DNA of 64,000 nucleotides, taken from Thermotoga sp. SG1. GTDB lineage: Bacteria; Thermotogota; Thermotogae; Thermotogales; Thermotogaceae. Below are positions 39,639 through 49,180 of the stretch, piece after piece. How positions within the stretch are numbered: the first letter of the stretch is position 1; every line of letters starts with the position of its first letter. Where the stretch lies: NCBI RefSeq assembly GCF_002865985.1, contig NZ_LNDD01000005.1, forward strand, positions 248,001 to 312,000, given 5' to 3'. A program made the position numbers and the translations under genes. The notes under the pieces are model-generated. The model did not search any database, was not told where the DNA came from, and saw only the letters and a program-made list of their open reading frames with translations.

Positions 39639-41057
39639 GTGAAGGTGTTCAAGAAAGTTTCAAGGGATCCTGTACATTCGGAGATATATCTGTATCCTCT
39701 GGAAATACTTGTAGCCGATACGAAGGTTGTTCAGAGGTTGAGATTCCTGTCTCAGCTTGCAGGGGCAACGATGGTGTACCCTGGAGCAACGCACACCAGG
39801 TTTGCCCACTCTCTTGGAACGATGCACATAGCGGGTATGTACGCCAGGAACCTGTTCGACGATCACAGTCGGATCAGGTTGATACGTCTCGCAGCACTTT
39901 TACACGATGTGGGACACGGTCCTTTCAGTCATCAATTCGATGATGTGGTCTTCAAAAGATACGGTTACGAAGATGGTCACGATGAATTCAGAGATAGACT
40001 GGTTCTTGAGAAACTTCCAGAGGAAATGAAGAGGGTCTTCAGCAGTTACAACTCGAGGTTGAAGCGTGCGGTGGAAGAAGATGTGATAAAGACCGTGGGG
40101 GATCTTCCCATCGAGGAAGCGTTCCAGGAGATTGCGAAAAGGGTTGTGGAGGTCTTCAGAGGAGAAGAGATGGGAAGCGTTGATTTCAACGTGATACAGG
40201 GGCCACTGGGGGCAGACAGACTCGATTTCCTTCTGAGAGACTCGTACCACAGCGGTGTTGGACATTTTGCACCGATGAACGTGGACAGGGTGCTCAGAAA
40301 CTCTCTTGTCAGAGTGAAGGACGGAAAGGAAATCCTGTGCTATCATGTGAAAGTGGTGGACAACATCTACTCCATCCTCTTCAGCAGGTTCATGATGTAC
40401 AAGAACGTCTATTTCCACAAGACATCGCGTGCGGCAGACCTCATGATTCAGGAAATGCTCTCGCACGCCTGTGAAATTCTCAACCTGGAAGAGCGACTGA
40501 AAAACCTGGATGAATTTCTTGAACTCACGGATTACTCCATTCTCAAAGAGCTGGAGATGAAGGGTGACGAGAGGGTCAAAAAACTCATAAACAGGTTCAA
40601 GAATCGTGACCTGTGGAAGATGGTGGTGGAGCGTCCGTTCTCCACTGAAGGTTTCGACCCGTCCGAACTGAGTCTTTCGGCGGCAAAGAATCTGATAGAC
40701 AGAATCGTTGAGAACATCCGTGATGTTTTAGAAAATGGTGATGTGGCGGACGAAGACAGAAAGATCCTCGCTGACATCTGTGAGAGGAAAGACGATTACT
40801 TCAGAATCGACACTCCTTACAAGCTCACCATCTTTCATCCAGATGAATTCTTGCAGAACAACGTGTTCCTTTATGATCCAGGTTCTGATGAAGTGCTCAC
40901 CGTGGACGAATACGTGAGAAAGTATCCTGCCTACAAGTTGATGGTGAGTAACATGATACAGATCGTCAGGATATATGTAACGGAAGATGTGCGAGAGATC
41001 CTGTACAGGTACAGAGTCGTGCCGGAGGATGGAAGAAGGGCGGTCACGAGATGGTGA
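39639..41057 (+). CDS. HD-domain phosphohydrolase (COG1078, dNTPase-like)
   Basis: About 472 residues; start uncertain among GTG 39633/39636/39639/39645 in a GTG-rich leader after GAAAGGTGG. Metal-binding HD motif: HTRFAHSLGTMHIAG (His) and LAALLHDVGHGPFSHQFD (HD), then DRLDFLLRDSYHSG (Asp), the pattern of SAMHD1/dGTPase-like proteins. Probably hydrolyses dNTPs or related phosphates. A -10 box TACAAT lies at about 39614. Overlaps the following gene by 7 bp. Confidence 0.82.
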   Translation: MKVFKKVSRDPVHSEIYLYPLEILVADTKVVQRLRFLSQLAGATMVYPGATHTRFAHSLGTMHIAGMYARNLFDDHSRIRLIRLAALLHDVGHGPFSHQFDDVVFKRYGYEDGHDEFRDRLVLEKLPEEMKRVFSSYNSRLKRAVEEDVIKTVGDLPIEEAFQEIAKRVVEVFRGEEMGSVDFNVIQGPLGADRLDFLLRDSYHSGVGHFAPMNVDRVLRNSLVRVKDGKEILCYHVKVVDNIYSILFSRFMMYKNVYFHKTSRAADLMIQEMLSHACEILNLEERLKNLDEFLELTDYSILKELEMKGDERVKKLINRFKNRDLWKMVVERPFSTEGFDPSELSLSAAKNLIDRIVENIRDVLENGDVADEDRKILADICERKDDYFRIDTPYKLTIFHPDEFLQNNVFLYDPGSDEVLTVDEYVRKYPAYKLMVSNMIQIVRIYVTEDVREILYRYRVVPEDGRRAVTRW

Positions 41058-42871
41058 ACATGAGGAAACTGTCGCTGTTTCTTCTGGATACAGGTCTGAC
41101 CCTCTTTTCCGGTGTGGTGGCGCTCTTTGCGAGGTTCGGATTCGACTTTCAAGAGATGATGCGATACGATGAGTCGATCTTCATATACACTATCATCTCG
41201 ATGGTTGTTTATGTTCTAAATGGGAACTACTCCGTTGTGTGGGAGTATGCCAACGCAAGAGACTTTCTTCTGCTGATAAGGGGAAGTGTCATATCCTACA
41301 TCTCCGCACTCGCTTTTTTCTACTTCTACCGCGATGTTGTTCTTCCTCGCTCCGTTGGTTTTGCCACCTTCCTTGGTTCCATGATTCTCATCGTTCTTAG
41401 CAGAATCACCTGGCAGTGGTTGACGTTGAATCGAAAAGGAAGCCCCACGGAGAAGAGGATCATGATCATCGGGGCTGGTGACGCGGGCGTCTCCATCCTA
41501 GAGGAGTTCGAAAAGCATCCTCACCTCGGAAAAGTGGTTGCCTTCATGGATGACTCACCACGGAAGATAGGAAGAAGAATCAGGGGAATTCCCGTTTTTG
41601 GTCCCATCGACAGAACGATGGAGTACGTCGAAAGGATGGGTGTGGATGAAATCATCGTGGCCATCCCGTCTGCCACAAAACAGCAGATGGAGCGCATCCT
41701 TGAAAGTATAGATCTGAAAAAGGTCAGGGTGAAAACCCTTCCGAGTATCAGAGAGTTGATGGAGGGCCAAGTGAGACTTTCTCACCTGAAGGACATATCG
41801 ATAGAAGATCTTCTTGGAAGAGAAGAGGTGAAGATCGATGTGCATGGAATAGAGAATCTTCTGAAGGGAAAGAGAATCCTCGTGACGGGAGCCGGGGGAA
41901 GTATAGGATCTGAACTCTGCAAGCAGATAGCGAAGATGAATCCTGAAGAACTCATCCTCCTAGGACACGGTGAGAACAGCATCTACCTGATAGATGAATT
42001 CCTCAGCGAGAATTTCCCGAATTTGAAGAAGAAAAGGGTGATAGCAGACGTTGCCTGTGAGAATCTTATGGAACTCTGGATGTCAAGTCTGAGGCCGGAT
42101 ATCGTCTTTCATGTTGCTGCCCACAAGCACGTGCCGTTGATGGAGGAGAACCCGCTGGAGGCCTTCCGGGTGAACACCCTCGGAACGATCAACCTGGTGG
42201 AACTCTCCAGAAAGATGAAGGTGGAACACTTCGTTTTCATCTCCACCGACAAAGCGGTGAATCCTACCTCCGTGATGGGGCTCACAAAAAGGATCTCAGA
42301 GCTTTACATTATGACACAGGATACAGACGATACGAAATTTTCCATCGTGAGATTCGGAAACGTCCTGGGAAGCCGGGGCAGTGTGGTGGAAAAATTCAAA
42401 CGGCAGATAGAAAAGGGTGGACCGGTGACCGTGACAGACCCACGAATGAGGAGGTACTTCATGTCCATACCGGAGGCGGTATCCCTCATCCTTCAGTCTC
42501 TTTTGTACTCGTCCGGCAAAGACCTCTTCATCCTCGATATGGGAGAGCAAATACCCATCGTGAAACTCGCAGAAACAATGATCATGCTCTCGGGATTTGT
42601 GCCTCACCAGGACATAAAGATCGTCTACACCGGTGTCAGACCAGGAGAAAAGATGTACGAAGAACTCACCTATCCTTATGAAAGGAAAGAATTCACACCT
42701 CATCCGAAGATATTCAGAGTGAAGCCCGATTCTCTACCCTCCAGGGAAACAATCCTTGAAGCGATTCTTTCCATGAAAAGTGCTCTTGAAAGAAAAGACG
42801 TGAATGCCCTCCTTTCTGAGATGATGAGACTCGTTCCGGAGGCAAAGTTGAATGACGGAGTTTTTGACTAG
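41051..42871 (+). CDS. Membrane nucleotide-sugar 4,6-dehydratase, FlaA1/PglF/WbpM type
   Basis: 606 residues (ATG 41060 is an alternative start). Four N-terminal membrane helices, a CoA-binding-like Rossmann domain (IMIIGAGDAGVSILEEF), then the SDR catalytic domain with ILVTGAGGSIGSELCKQI, HVAAHKHVPLMEENP and STDKAVNPTSVMGLTKR. In the active site the classical Tyr of YxxxK is Met (MGLTK), as in PglF/WbpM 4,6-dehydratases, so UDP-GlcNAc-type 4,6-dehydration is likely. Works with the next gene in surface glycan or lipid-linked sugar synthesis. Confidence 0.88.
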   Translation: MVNMRKLSLFLLDTGLTLFSGVVALFARFGFDFQEMMRYDESIFIYTIISMVVYVLNGNYSVVWEYANARDFLLLIRGSVISYISALAFFYFYRDVVLPRSVGFATFLGSMILIVLSRITWQWLTLNRKGSPTEKRIMIIGAGDAGVSILEEFEKHPHLGKVVAFMDDSPRKIGRRIRGIPVFGPIDRTMEYVERMGVDEIIVAIPSATKQQMERILESIDLKKVRVKTLPSIRELMEGQVRLSHLKDISIEDLLGREEVKIDVHGIENLLKGKRILVTGAGGSIGSELCKQIAKMNPEELILLGHGENSIYLIDEFLSENFPNLKKKRVIADVACENLMELWMSSLRPDIVFHVAAHKHVPLMEENPLEAFRVNTLGTINLVELSRKMKVEHFVFISTDKAVNPTSVMGLTKRISELYIMTQDTDDTKFSIVRFGNVLGSRGSVVEKFKRQIEKGGPVTVTDPRMRRYFMSIPEAVSLILQSLLYSSGKDLFILDMGEQIPIVKLAETMIMLSGFVPHQDIKIVYTGVRPGEKMYEELTYPYERKEFTPHPKIFRVKPDSLPSRETILEAILSMKSALERKDVNALLSEMMRLVPEAKLNDGVFD

Positions 42872-43727
42872 TTTTCTTTTGACCTGCGTGCTTGCTTATT
42901 TTGGAAAAAAGACCGGTTTTCTCGATCACCCTTCTTCCAGAAAAACCCACAGAAAGGCGGTTCCTCCGGTTGGAGGGATTGCTCTCTTTTTGACGCTTCT
43001 GATGTTCGAAAGGGACAATCCAATCTTTCTCTACTCAACGCCCATGTTCGTCCTTGGGCTTTTTGATGACCTGTTCGATCTGTCGTACAGGCTGAAACTC
43101 ATAGTCACGGGTCTTGTTTCGCTGTGGTTTGTGGTTTCGGCTTCAACCGACACTTTCATCTTTGGGCTGGAAGTTCACCCCGTTTTTCTTCTTGTCTGGC
43201 TTGCCGGTATGATGAACGCCTTCAACGTGATAGATGGACTGGACGGATTGCTGGGCGGGATTTCCATTGTTTCTTCTTTTTTGATAGGTGAGAAGAGCCT
43301 GGCTTTCTCTCTTCTTGGTTTTCTTCCCATGAACCTTCCACCAGCGAGGGTCTTTCTTGGGAACAACGGTGCTTTCTTTGTCGGTGCTTTTCTTTCCATG
43401 TCGACTGTGAGGTTCTTTCATGGAGACGTGGGATTTGCTACCCTCTTTCTTGGCCTTCCCTTCTACGAAATAGTCTTCAGTTTTTTGAGAAGGGTGGTTT
43501 CCGGAAGGAATCCTTTTTCCGCTGATGAACTTCACATTCACCATGTATTCAGCAGAAAACTGGGAAAATGGCGTGCGCTCATCTTGCTGGTGGCGTTTTC
43601 TTTTCTTTTCAACCTTCTGGGTTTAACCGAGAAGTTCCACGTCCTCTTCCTTTTTCTGCTCCTCTGTGGCGTTCTTTTCCTCTCCTACAGCATGTTTCAG
43701 AGCAGCGATTGCAACCTCGATCTGTGA
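42852..43727 (+). CDS. Polyprenyl-phosphate glycosyl-1-phosphate transferase (MraY/WecA family)
   Basis: 291 residues, about ten hydrophobic segments. Transfers sugar-1-phosphate from UDP-sugar to undecaprenyl phosphate. Conserved elements: HRKAVPPVGG, GLFDDLFDLSYRLKL (Asp-rich), NAFNVIDGLDGL and the His motif DELHIHHVFSRK. The family motif FLGDxG appears as FLGNNGAFFVGA, so the conserved Asp is Asn, an unusual change. Starts inside the previous gene and overlaps the convergent DUF1385 gene by 105 bp at its 3' end. Confidence 0.82.
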   Translation: MTEFLTSFLLTCVLAYFGKKTGFLDHPSSRKTHRKAVPPVGGIALFLTLLMFERDNPIFLYSTPMFVLGLFDDLFDLSYRLKLIVTGLVSLWFVVSASTDTFIFGLEVHPVFLLVWLAGMMNAFNVIDGLDGLLGGISIVSSFLIGEKSLAFSLLGFLPMNLPPARVFLGNNGAFFVGAFLSMSTVRFFHGDVGFATLFLGLPFYEIVFSFLRRVVSGRNPFSADELHIHHVFSRKLGKWRALILLVAFSFLFNLLGLTEKFHVLFLFLLLCGVLFLSYSMFQSSDCNLDL

Positions 43728-44513
43728 GTCGTCCGGTCTTGCCGTGGTCAGGTATTGAAGGAGATACCCCGGAAGATAGAGGATCTTCACCCATCCCTTT
43801 CCGTTGAAAAACGCAACGACTTTCAAAAGTTCGTAGGAGATTCCAGCGACAACGGGAAGCAGAATCAACCTCGAAAGTATCCTCGTCCAGGTGGAAAGAT
43901 TCACCACACTCCCGAAGACGCTGAGAAGAACGATGGCCACGATCAGAAATATCATGAGAAAGTTGGTCCCGCACCTTGGATGTATGGTGGAATACTTCCT
44001 CACGTTTTCCACGCGCAGGTCTTCACCACGTTCGAACGCATGGATCGTCATGTGTTCGGCACCGTGGAACTGAAATACCTGTTTCACGTCCCGAAACAGG
44101 GAGATGATCCACACGTAGAGGAGAAAGAGTCCAAGCCTGATGAAACCCTCCACGATCGAGTAAAGAAATTCTCCCCTTTTCTCCACAAGGAAGTTGGTCA
44201 GAAAGATCGGAACGACGATGAAAAGCCCAACAGCAAGTCCAATCGCAAGAAGCAGTGAAAGAACTTTTTCGCTGTTTTTCATCTGTTCACCGGAGGAGAG
44301 CTCCGAGGAGAGGTTGAGGGCTTTTATTCCGAAGTAAAGAGATACGAACAGCGAATAAAAACCCCTTATGAAGGGAACCTTTGCCCATTTTGGAAAGTTC
44401 ACCTTTCCCAGATCTCTGACGACGATCTCTCCGTTTGATTTTCTGACGGCCAGAGACACCTTTTTTGCTATCATCAAGACACCCTCGATGACCGCCTGAC
44501 CTCCAACTTTCAC
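43623..44513 (-). CDS. DUF1385 membrane protein
   Basis: 296 residues from GTG 44513: AAGGAG lies 8 bp before it and homologues begin [12 protein letters not shown]. Conserved blocks: [63 protein letters not shown]. Five or so membrane segments. The family has poly-His/Glu residues suggestive of metal binding but no known reaction. The C-terminal tail overlaps the convergent transferase gene by 105 bp. Confidence 0.85.
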   Translation of the reverse strand: MKVGGQAVIEGVLMIAKKVSLAVRKSNGEIVVRDLGKVNFPKWAKVPFIRGFYSLFVSLYFGIKALNLSSELSSGEQMKNSEKVLSLLLAIGLAVGLFIVVPIFLTNFLVEKRGEFLYSIVEGFIRLGLFLLYVWIISLFRDVKQVFQFHGAEHMTIHAFERGEDLRVENVRKYSTIHPRCGTNFLMIFLIVAIVLLSVFGSVVNLSTWTRILSRLILLPVVAGISYELLKVVAFFNGKGWVKILYLPGYLLQYLTTARPDDSQIEVAIAALKHAVGEEKNATEEQKKEEDVELLG

Positions 44514-44601
44514 CCTATCCACTCCTTCTGTGGTCTTCATCTTCAATGATACACCAGAATTTTTGTTGCTCCATAGTATAATTGTTTTGGTGGTGGGAAT
44601 C

Positions 44602-45126
44602 ATGATAGGTGAACATCCCTACGTAAAGTGGGCAATAAAGGTGATAGAGAATTATGTGAAATATGGAAAGATCTTAGAACCCGATGAATCTGTTCCAAAA
44701 GAGCTTTTCGAAAGAAGGGCTGGTGCTTTTGTCACCCTTCACAAAGTGGATGGATCTTTGAGGGGCTGTATTGGGACGTACCTTCCCACCAAGCCGAATC
44801 TTGCCCTCGAAATAAGAGACAACGCCATTGCAGCAGCCACGCAGGATCCCCGTTTTCCACCGGTCACCTCCGACGAGCTGGACGAAATTGTGGTTCATGT
44901 GGACATCTTGAGTCCTCCCGAGCCCGTCAGAGAGATTTCGGATCTGGACCCGAAGAAATACGGTGTGATCGTTGTTAAGGACTGGAGGAGGGGGTTGCTC
45001 CTTCCAGACATAGAGGGTGTCGACACCGTGGAGGAGCAACTTCGAATTGCAAAGTTGAAGGCTGGTATCCCGGAATGGGACGACGATGTGGAGATATACA
45101 GGTTCACCGTTGAGCGCTACAAGTGA
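44602..45126 (+). CDS. amrA: AMMECR1-domain protein (AmmeMemoRadiSam system protein A)
   Basis: 174 residues from ATG 44602 after GGTGGTGGG; TATAAT at about 44576-44581 is a likely -10 box. AMMECR1 signature: [20 protein letters not shown], with [13 protein letters not shown] and [12 protein letters not shown]. In prokaryotes AMMECR1 occurs with Memo and a radical SAM protein (the next gene); Memo is not in this window. Probably RNA or tetrapyrrole-like substrate modification, not established. Confidence 0.88.
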   Translation: MIGEHPYVKWAIKVIENYVKYGKILEPDESVPKELFERRAGAFVTLHKVDGSLRGCIGTYLPTKPNLALEIRDNAIAAATQDPRFPPVTSDELDEIVVHVDILSPPEPVREISDLDPKKYGVIVVKDWRRGLLLPDIEGVDTVEEQLRIAKLKAGIPEWDDDVEIYRFTVERYK

Positions 45127-45138
45127 GGAGGTTGGGAC

Positions 45139-46134
45139 ATGGAGCGGATGGCCATACACTTTGAACCCCTTGAGGGAAAAAAGGTAAAATGTCTTCTGTG
45201 CCCACACGAGTGCGTTCTCAGTGAGGGACAGACGGGTTTGTGCGGTGCGAGGAAAAACAAAGATGGTTTCCTTGTGAGTCTGAACTACGGAGAAGTGACT
45301 GCCATTGCCATGGACCCAATAGAGAAGAAACCTCTCTTTCATTTCAATCCCGGTGAACAGATCTTCTCTGTCGGGACGTTCGGATGCAATTTCAAGTGTG
45401 GGTTCTGTCAGAACTGGGAAATCTCTCAGGCAAAACCTGAGACCAAGAGGGTGACTCCCGAACAACTTGTGAAGATAGCCCTGATGAATCGAGAGTCAAA
45501 AGGTATTGCCTTCACGTACAACGAGCCGCTCATCTGGTTCGAATTCGTACTGGATACCTCCCGGGTGGCTGTGAAAGAGGGAATGTACTGTGTACTTGTG
45601 ACGAACGGTTTTGTGAACGAAGAGCCACTGGAACTTCTGTTCCAGTCTGTCCACGCTATGAACATAGATCTGAAGGGATTCAACAAAGAGTTTTACAGAG
45701 AAATAGGCGGCGATCTTGACGTGGTTCTCAGAAACATTGAGAAGGTGTACAACGCAGGAATTCATGTGGAATTGACGACCCTCATAATCCCCGGGAAAAA
45801 CGATGACAGAGAAGATCTGAAGAGAGAATTCGAGTGGATCGCCAGTTTGGACAAAGACATTCCCCTTCACATAAGTCGCTACTTTCCAAACTACAAGTAC
45901 ACCATTTCTCCTACACCCCTCGAAGAGCTCGTGGAGATATACGAGATGGCGAAGGAATATCTCAACTTCGTTTACCTCGGTAATGTGTGGGACGAAAGGT
46001 ACGAAAGTACCTTCTGCCCGGACTGCGGCAGTCTTGTGATCAGAAGACAGGGATACGAAGTGGAGAAGGTGGGACTGGACGAGGAAGGGAAGTGCAAAAA
46101 ATGTGGCCGTCAGATAGCAACGATCATCGGGTAA
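45139..46134 (+). CDS. amrS: AmmeMemoRadiSam system radical SAM enzyme
   Basis: 331 residues, 12 bp after the AMMECR1 gene. Order: N-terminal Cys-rich part (CLLCPHECVL, GLCGARKN), radical SAM motif CNFKCGFCQNWE at about 78-89, AdoMet-binding strands, and a C-terminal zinc finger (CPDCGSLVIRRQG, CKKCG). This three-part layout is specific to the AmrS/PflA-like family linked to AMMECR1. Substrate unknown. The 3' end overlaps the ApbE gene by 34 bp. Confidence 0.92.
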   Translation: MERMAIHFEPLEGKKVKCLLCPHECVLSEGQTGLCGARKNKDGFLVSLNYGEVTAIAMDPIEKKPLFHFNPGEQIFSVGTFGCNFKCGFCQNWEISQAKPETKRVTPEQLVKIALMNRESKGIAFTYNEPLIWFEFVLDTSRVAVKEGMYCVLVTNGFVNEEPLELLFQSVHAMNIDLKGFNKEFYREIGGDLDVVLRNIEKVYNAGIHVELTTLIIPGKNDDREDLKREFEWIASLDKDIPLHISRYFPNYKYTISPTPLEELVEIYEMAKEYLNFVYLGNVWDERYESTFCPDCGSLVIRRQGYEVEKVGLDEEGKCKKCGRQIATIIG

Positions 46135-47150
46135 CCAGAAGAAATGTTGTGATTTTTGCCATTCTCCTTTTTGGAACCCTCGGAACTTTTCTTTCCTTCC
46201 TTCTTCTTCGTGGAAACGAGCAGTATTATGAACTCAGGGGATTCGCACTCGGAACGAGTGTGCGCATCGTGGTCTCTTCCAAAAAGATAGACCCAAAAAC
46301 CATCGCCGAAGCCATCTTAGAAGATATGAAGAGAATCACGTACAAATTCTCCACAACCGACGAAAGAAGCGTGGTGAAAAAGATCAACGATCACGCTGGA
46401 GAGTGGGTGGAAGTTGACGAGGAAACTTACAGTTTGATAAAGGCAGCCTATGCGTTCGCTGAACTCACAGAAGGAGCGTTCGATCCCACGGTGGGAAAGC
46501 TTCTGGAGGTGTGGGGATTCACTGGAAACTATGAAAACCTCAGGGTTCCCTCGGATGACGAGATAAAAAAAGCTCTGAGCTTTGTTGGGTATCGTAATGT
46601 TCTCTTCGATGACAAGAATATGCAGGTGATGGTGAAGAACGGCTCAAAGATAGACCTTGGCGGAATAGCGAAGGGTTATGCACTGGATCGCGCAAGACAG
46701 ATAGCCCTCTCTTTCGACGAGAATGCGACGGGATTCGTTGAGGCGGGAGGAGACATCAGAATCATTGGGCCAAAGTTCGGGAAATATCCCTGGGTCATAG
46801 GTGTGAAGGATCCAAGGGGTGATGACGTTATAGACTACATATACCTGAAATCGGGTGCGGCGGCGACCTCCGGTGATTACGAAAGATACTTCATAGAGGA
46901 TGGCATCAGGTACCATCACATCATAGATCCATCTACGGGATATCCGGCACGGGGTATCTGGAGTGTAACGATCGTTGCGGAGGATGCTACAACGGCGGAT
47001 GCCCTCTCCACGGCTGGGTTTGTGATGGCCGGGAGGGACTGGAGAAAGGTGGTCCTGGATTTTCCACGGATGGGAGCGCATCCTCTGATAGTTCTGGAGG
47101 GCGGAAAGATCGAAAAGTCCGAGACTTTCAAATTGTTCGAGAGAGAGTGA
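46101..47150 (+). CDS. apbE: FAD:protein FMN transferase ApbE
   Basis: 349 residues from ATG 46101, preceded by GAGGAAGGGAAG. A membrane anchor (NVVIFAILLFGTLGTFLSFLLL) exposes the enzyme outside the cytoplasm. ApbE motifs: FALGTSVRIVV, GAFDPTVGKLLEVWGF, DLGGIAKGYALDRARQIA, EAGGDIRIIG, SGAAATSGDYERYF and HHIIDPSTGYPA. It links FMN covalently to Thr/Ser of target proteins such as RNF/NQR subunits. The genes after it (NusG-II and Gx transporter) are common ApbE partners. Confidence 0.93.
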   Translation: MWPSDSNDHRVTRRNVVIFAILLFGTLGTFLSFLLLRGNEQYYELRGFALGTSVRIVVSSKKIDPKTIAEAILEDMKRITYKFSTTDERSVVKKINDHAGEWVEVDEETYSLIKAAYAFAELTEGAFDPTVGKLLEVWGFTGNYENLRVPSDDEIKKALSFVGYRNVLFDDKNMQVMVKNGSKIDLGGIAKGYALDRARQIALSFDENATGFVEAGGDIRIIGPKFGKYPWVIGVKDPRGDDVIDYIYLKSGAAATSGDYERYFIEDGIRYHHIIDPSTGYPARGIWSVTIVAEDATTADALSTAGFVMAGRDWRKVVLDFPRMGAHPLIVLEGGKIEKSETFKLFERE

Positions 47151-47154
47151 AAGA

Positions 47155-47505
47155 ATGAGGAAGTTCTTTGAAAAAAGAGATCTTCTCATCTTTCTGATCG
47201 TACTGTTTTCTATCGGGTTTTCTTTCGTTGTTCCAAGGGGAAATGGAGAGAAAGTTATTGTCGAGGGGAAGGATTTCAGGAAGGTTCTGGAAAAGCCGGG
47301 ACTCTACGACATCACAGAAAACGGGAGATTCCTCATGAGGGTGGAGTTCGATGGGAAGAAGGCCAGGGTGATTGAATCCACGTGTCCTTTGAAGATCTGT
47401 GTGAAAACAGGCTGGGTTGGTCCCGGTGGAACCATAGTGTGTGTGCCGAACGAGGTGATAATATACTTCGAAGGAAAAACGGATTACGATACAAAAACGT
47501 GGTGA
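47155..47505 (+). CDS. NusG domain II-containing membrane-anchored protein
   Basis: 116 residues. One N-terminal membrane span (DLLIFLIVLFSIGFSFVV) followed by the NusG_II-type beta domain: VEFDGKKARVIESTCPLKICV and GPGGTIVCVPNEVIIYFEG. The conserved Cys pair CPLKIC is characteristic. Frequently next to ApbE and Gx transporter genes in anaerobes; role in flavoprotein or quinone export systems is unknown. Confidence 0.82.
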   Translation: MRKFFEKRDLLIFLIVLFSIGFSFVVPRGNGEKVIVEGKDFRKVLEKPGLYDITENGRFLMRVEFDGKKARVIESTCPLKICVKTGWVGPGGTIVCVPNEVIIYFEGKTDYDTKTW

Positions 47506-48041
47506 GAAGAACTGCGTTTCTTTCCATTCTTACTGCCCTTTCTTCCGTTATGTACACGGTGGAGAACTTTCTACCGTTTCCAGTACCCTTTGGAAGGTGG
47601 GGATTTTCGAACTCCGTTGTTCTTCTGGTGGCATCGGAAGTGGGGTTTCTGGACGCCCTGATCGTTTCTTCGGCCAAGAGTATCATGGGTTCGCTCTTCG
47701 GTGGACAGTTTCTTTCTCCCTCCTTTTTGACGGGTCTTTCCGGAGCGGTCTCTGCTGCCGTCGTTGAATCGTTGCTTGCAAGATTTGGATTTGGCTTTCT
47801 TGGTTTGAGTCTTGCTGGATCGTTTGCAAGCAACCTTGCACAGCTGATGGTGATATCGCTTCTGTTGAAAAGTACAAAGACCTTTTTGCTGTTCAACGTC
47901 ATGGTGGGGCTTGGTATGATCTCTGCCAGTGTCAACGCTTTCATCGCCAGCAAAATGGGAGGGATCGTGTTTGAGAATTATTCTGGCTTCTTCTTCACCA
48001 AGGAGAAAGGAGTTGATGAAACTTTTGGGAATAGAGTTTGA
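47499..48041 (+). CDS. Gx transporter family / heptaprenyl diphosphate synthase component I-like
   Basis: 180 residues from GTG 47499 (GTG 47502 also possible; no clear ribosome binding site, translation probably coupled to the overlapping upstream stop). Five to six hydrophobic segments with [40 protein letters not shown] and [10 protein letters not shown], typical of Hpre_diP_synt_I/Gx transporters (ECF S-component-like fold). Likely imports or binds a hydrophobic or vitamin-like substrate. Overlaps maf. Confidence 0.78.
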   Translation: MVRRTAFLSILTALSSVMYTVENFLPFPVPFGRWGFSNSVVLLVASEVGFLDALIVSSAKSIMGSLFGGQFLSPSFLTGLSGAVSAAVVESLLARFGFGFLGLSLAGSFASNLAQLMVISLLLKSTKTFLLFNVMVGLGMISASVNAFIASKMGGIVFENYSGFFFTKEKGVDETFGNRV

Positions 48042-48570
48042 GATCAAACCACCTGAGATCGATGAAAACGTTTCTGGAGAGCCAGCTGAGGTGGTAAAGG
48101 AACTTTCCCTGAAAAAGGCAGCACACGTTTTCCAGAGGGAAGGATCTGAAAACGTTCTGGTCATAGGTTCTGACACGGTGGTCGTTCTGGATGGGAAGAT
48201 ACTGGGAAAACCCAAAACAGAAGAGGAAGCAAAAGAGTTCCTCAAGAGGTTGTCTGGAAGATGGCACACGGTGTACACCGGGGTTGCCTTTGTCTCCAAT
48301 TCTGAAAAAGACGTCTTTGTCTCCTCAACGAGGGTGAAATTCAGAGATATCCCGGATGAAGTGATAGATTATTACGTTGAAAACTACCATCCTTTTGACA
48401 AAGCAGGAGGGTACGGCATTCAGGATTTTGCCGCTGTCTTCGTCGAAAAGATGGAGGGAGATTTTTTCACGGTCATGGGCTTTCCGGTGGGACTCGTGTG
48501 GCAGTACCTTTACGAGAAAGGCTGGTGGAAGGTTGCTTCCAAGAGAGAGGTTGATAAAGGCAGGACCTGA
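47971..48570 (+). CDS. maf: Maf-like nucleotide pyrophosphatase
   Basis: 199 residues from TTG 47971, seven bases after GGGAGGG; this gives the standard N-terminus [19 protein letters not shown]. Other motifs: [44 protein letters not shown]. Hydrolyses non-canonical or m7GTP/dTTP-type nucleotides and affects division in Bacillus. Overlaps the preceding and following genes (71 and 38 bp). Confidence 0.92.
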   Translation: MRIILASSSPRRKELMKLLGIEFEIKPPEIDENVSGEPAEVVKELSLKKAAHVFQREGSENVLVIGSDTVVVLDGKILGKPKTEEEAKEFLKRLSGRWHTVYTGVAFVSNSEKDVFVSSTRVKFRDIPDEVIDYYVENYHPFDKAGGYGIQDFAAVFVEKMEGDFFTVMGFPVGLVWQYLYEKGWWKVASKREVDKGRT

Positions 48571-49180
48571 TGCTCTTTCGAACGAAGAACTCCTCGCCGT
48601 TCTTTTGAGAACAGGAAAGAAAGGAAAACACGTTCTTGAACTTTCAAAGGAGCTCTTCAGAAGGTTCGATAACTCACTGGTTAAATTGATGAATGCGAGT
48701 GTGGAAGAAATTGCGGCCATCGAAGGGGTGGGAATCGTAAAGGCGGTCACGTTGAAAGCCGCTCTTGAACTTGGAAAGAGACTCCACAGAGAACTGGAAC
48801 GGGTTCCGGAAAAACTAGACTCTGCGGGCAAGGTTTACAGGTACTGTCAGGACATGATCTATCTCGAAAAAGAGGTTGTGAAAGTGGTGTGCCTGGACAG
48901 AAGACTGAACGTTCTATCCGAATCTGTCATCACGGTGGGAACCTCCGACAGAAGTCTGGTCCATCCAAGGGATGTCTTCAGAGTGGCGATCAGATCGAAC
49001 GCTTCTGGTGTTATCGTGGTTCACAACCATCCCAGCGGTGATCCCACGCCCAGCAAAGAAGACAGAGCGATCACAAAGAATTTGAAAAGAGTCGGCGAGA
49101 TCCTCGGGATAGAACTTGTCGATCATGTGATAATCTCAAAGAGGGGATACTACAGCTTCAGGGAGGAGGGAGAGATTTGA
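48533..49180 (+). CDS. radC: RadC family JAB-domain protein
   Basis: 215 residues from TTG 48533 after GGTGGA, giving the family start [16 protein letters not shown]-terminal helix-hairpin-helix ([20 protein letters not shown]), C-terminal JAB/MPN metal site [14 protein letters not shown] (HxHPSGxxxxSxxD). Despite the name its biochemical role is uncertain. Overlaps maf by 38 bp and the HD gene by 4 bp. Confidence 0.92.
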   Translation: MLPRERLIKAGPDALSNEELLAVLLRTGKKGKHVLELSKELFRRFDNSLVKLMNASVEEIAAIEGVGIVKAVTLKAALELGKRLHRELERVPEKLDSAGKVYRYCQDMIYLEKEVVKVVCLDRRLNVLSESVITVGTSDRSLVHPRDVFRVAIRSNASGVIVVHNHPSGDPTPSKEDRAITKNLKRVGEILGIELVDHVIISKRGYYSFREEGEI

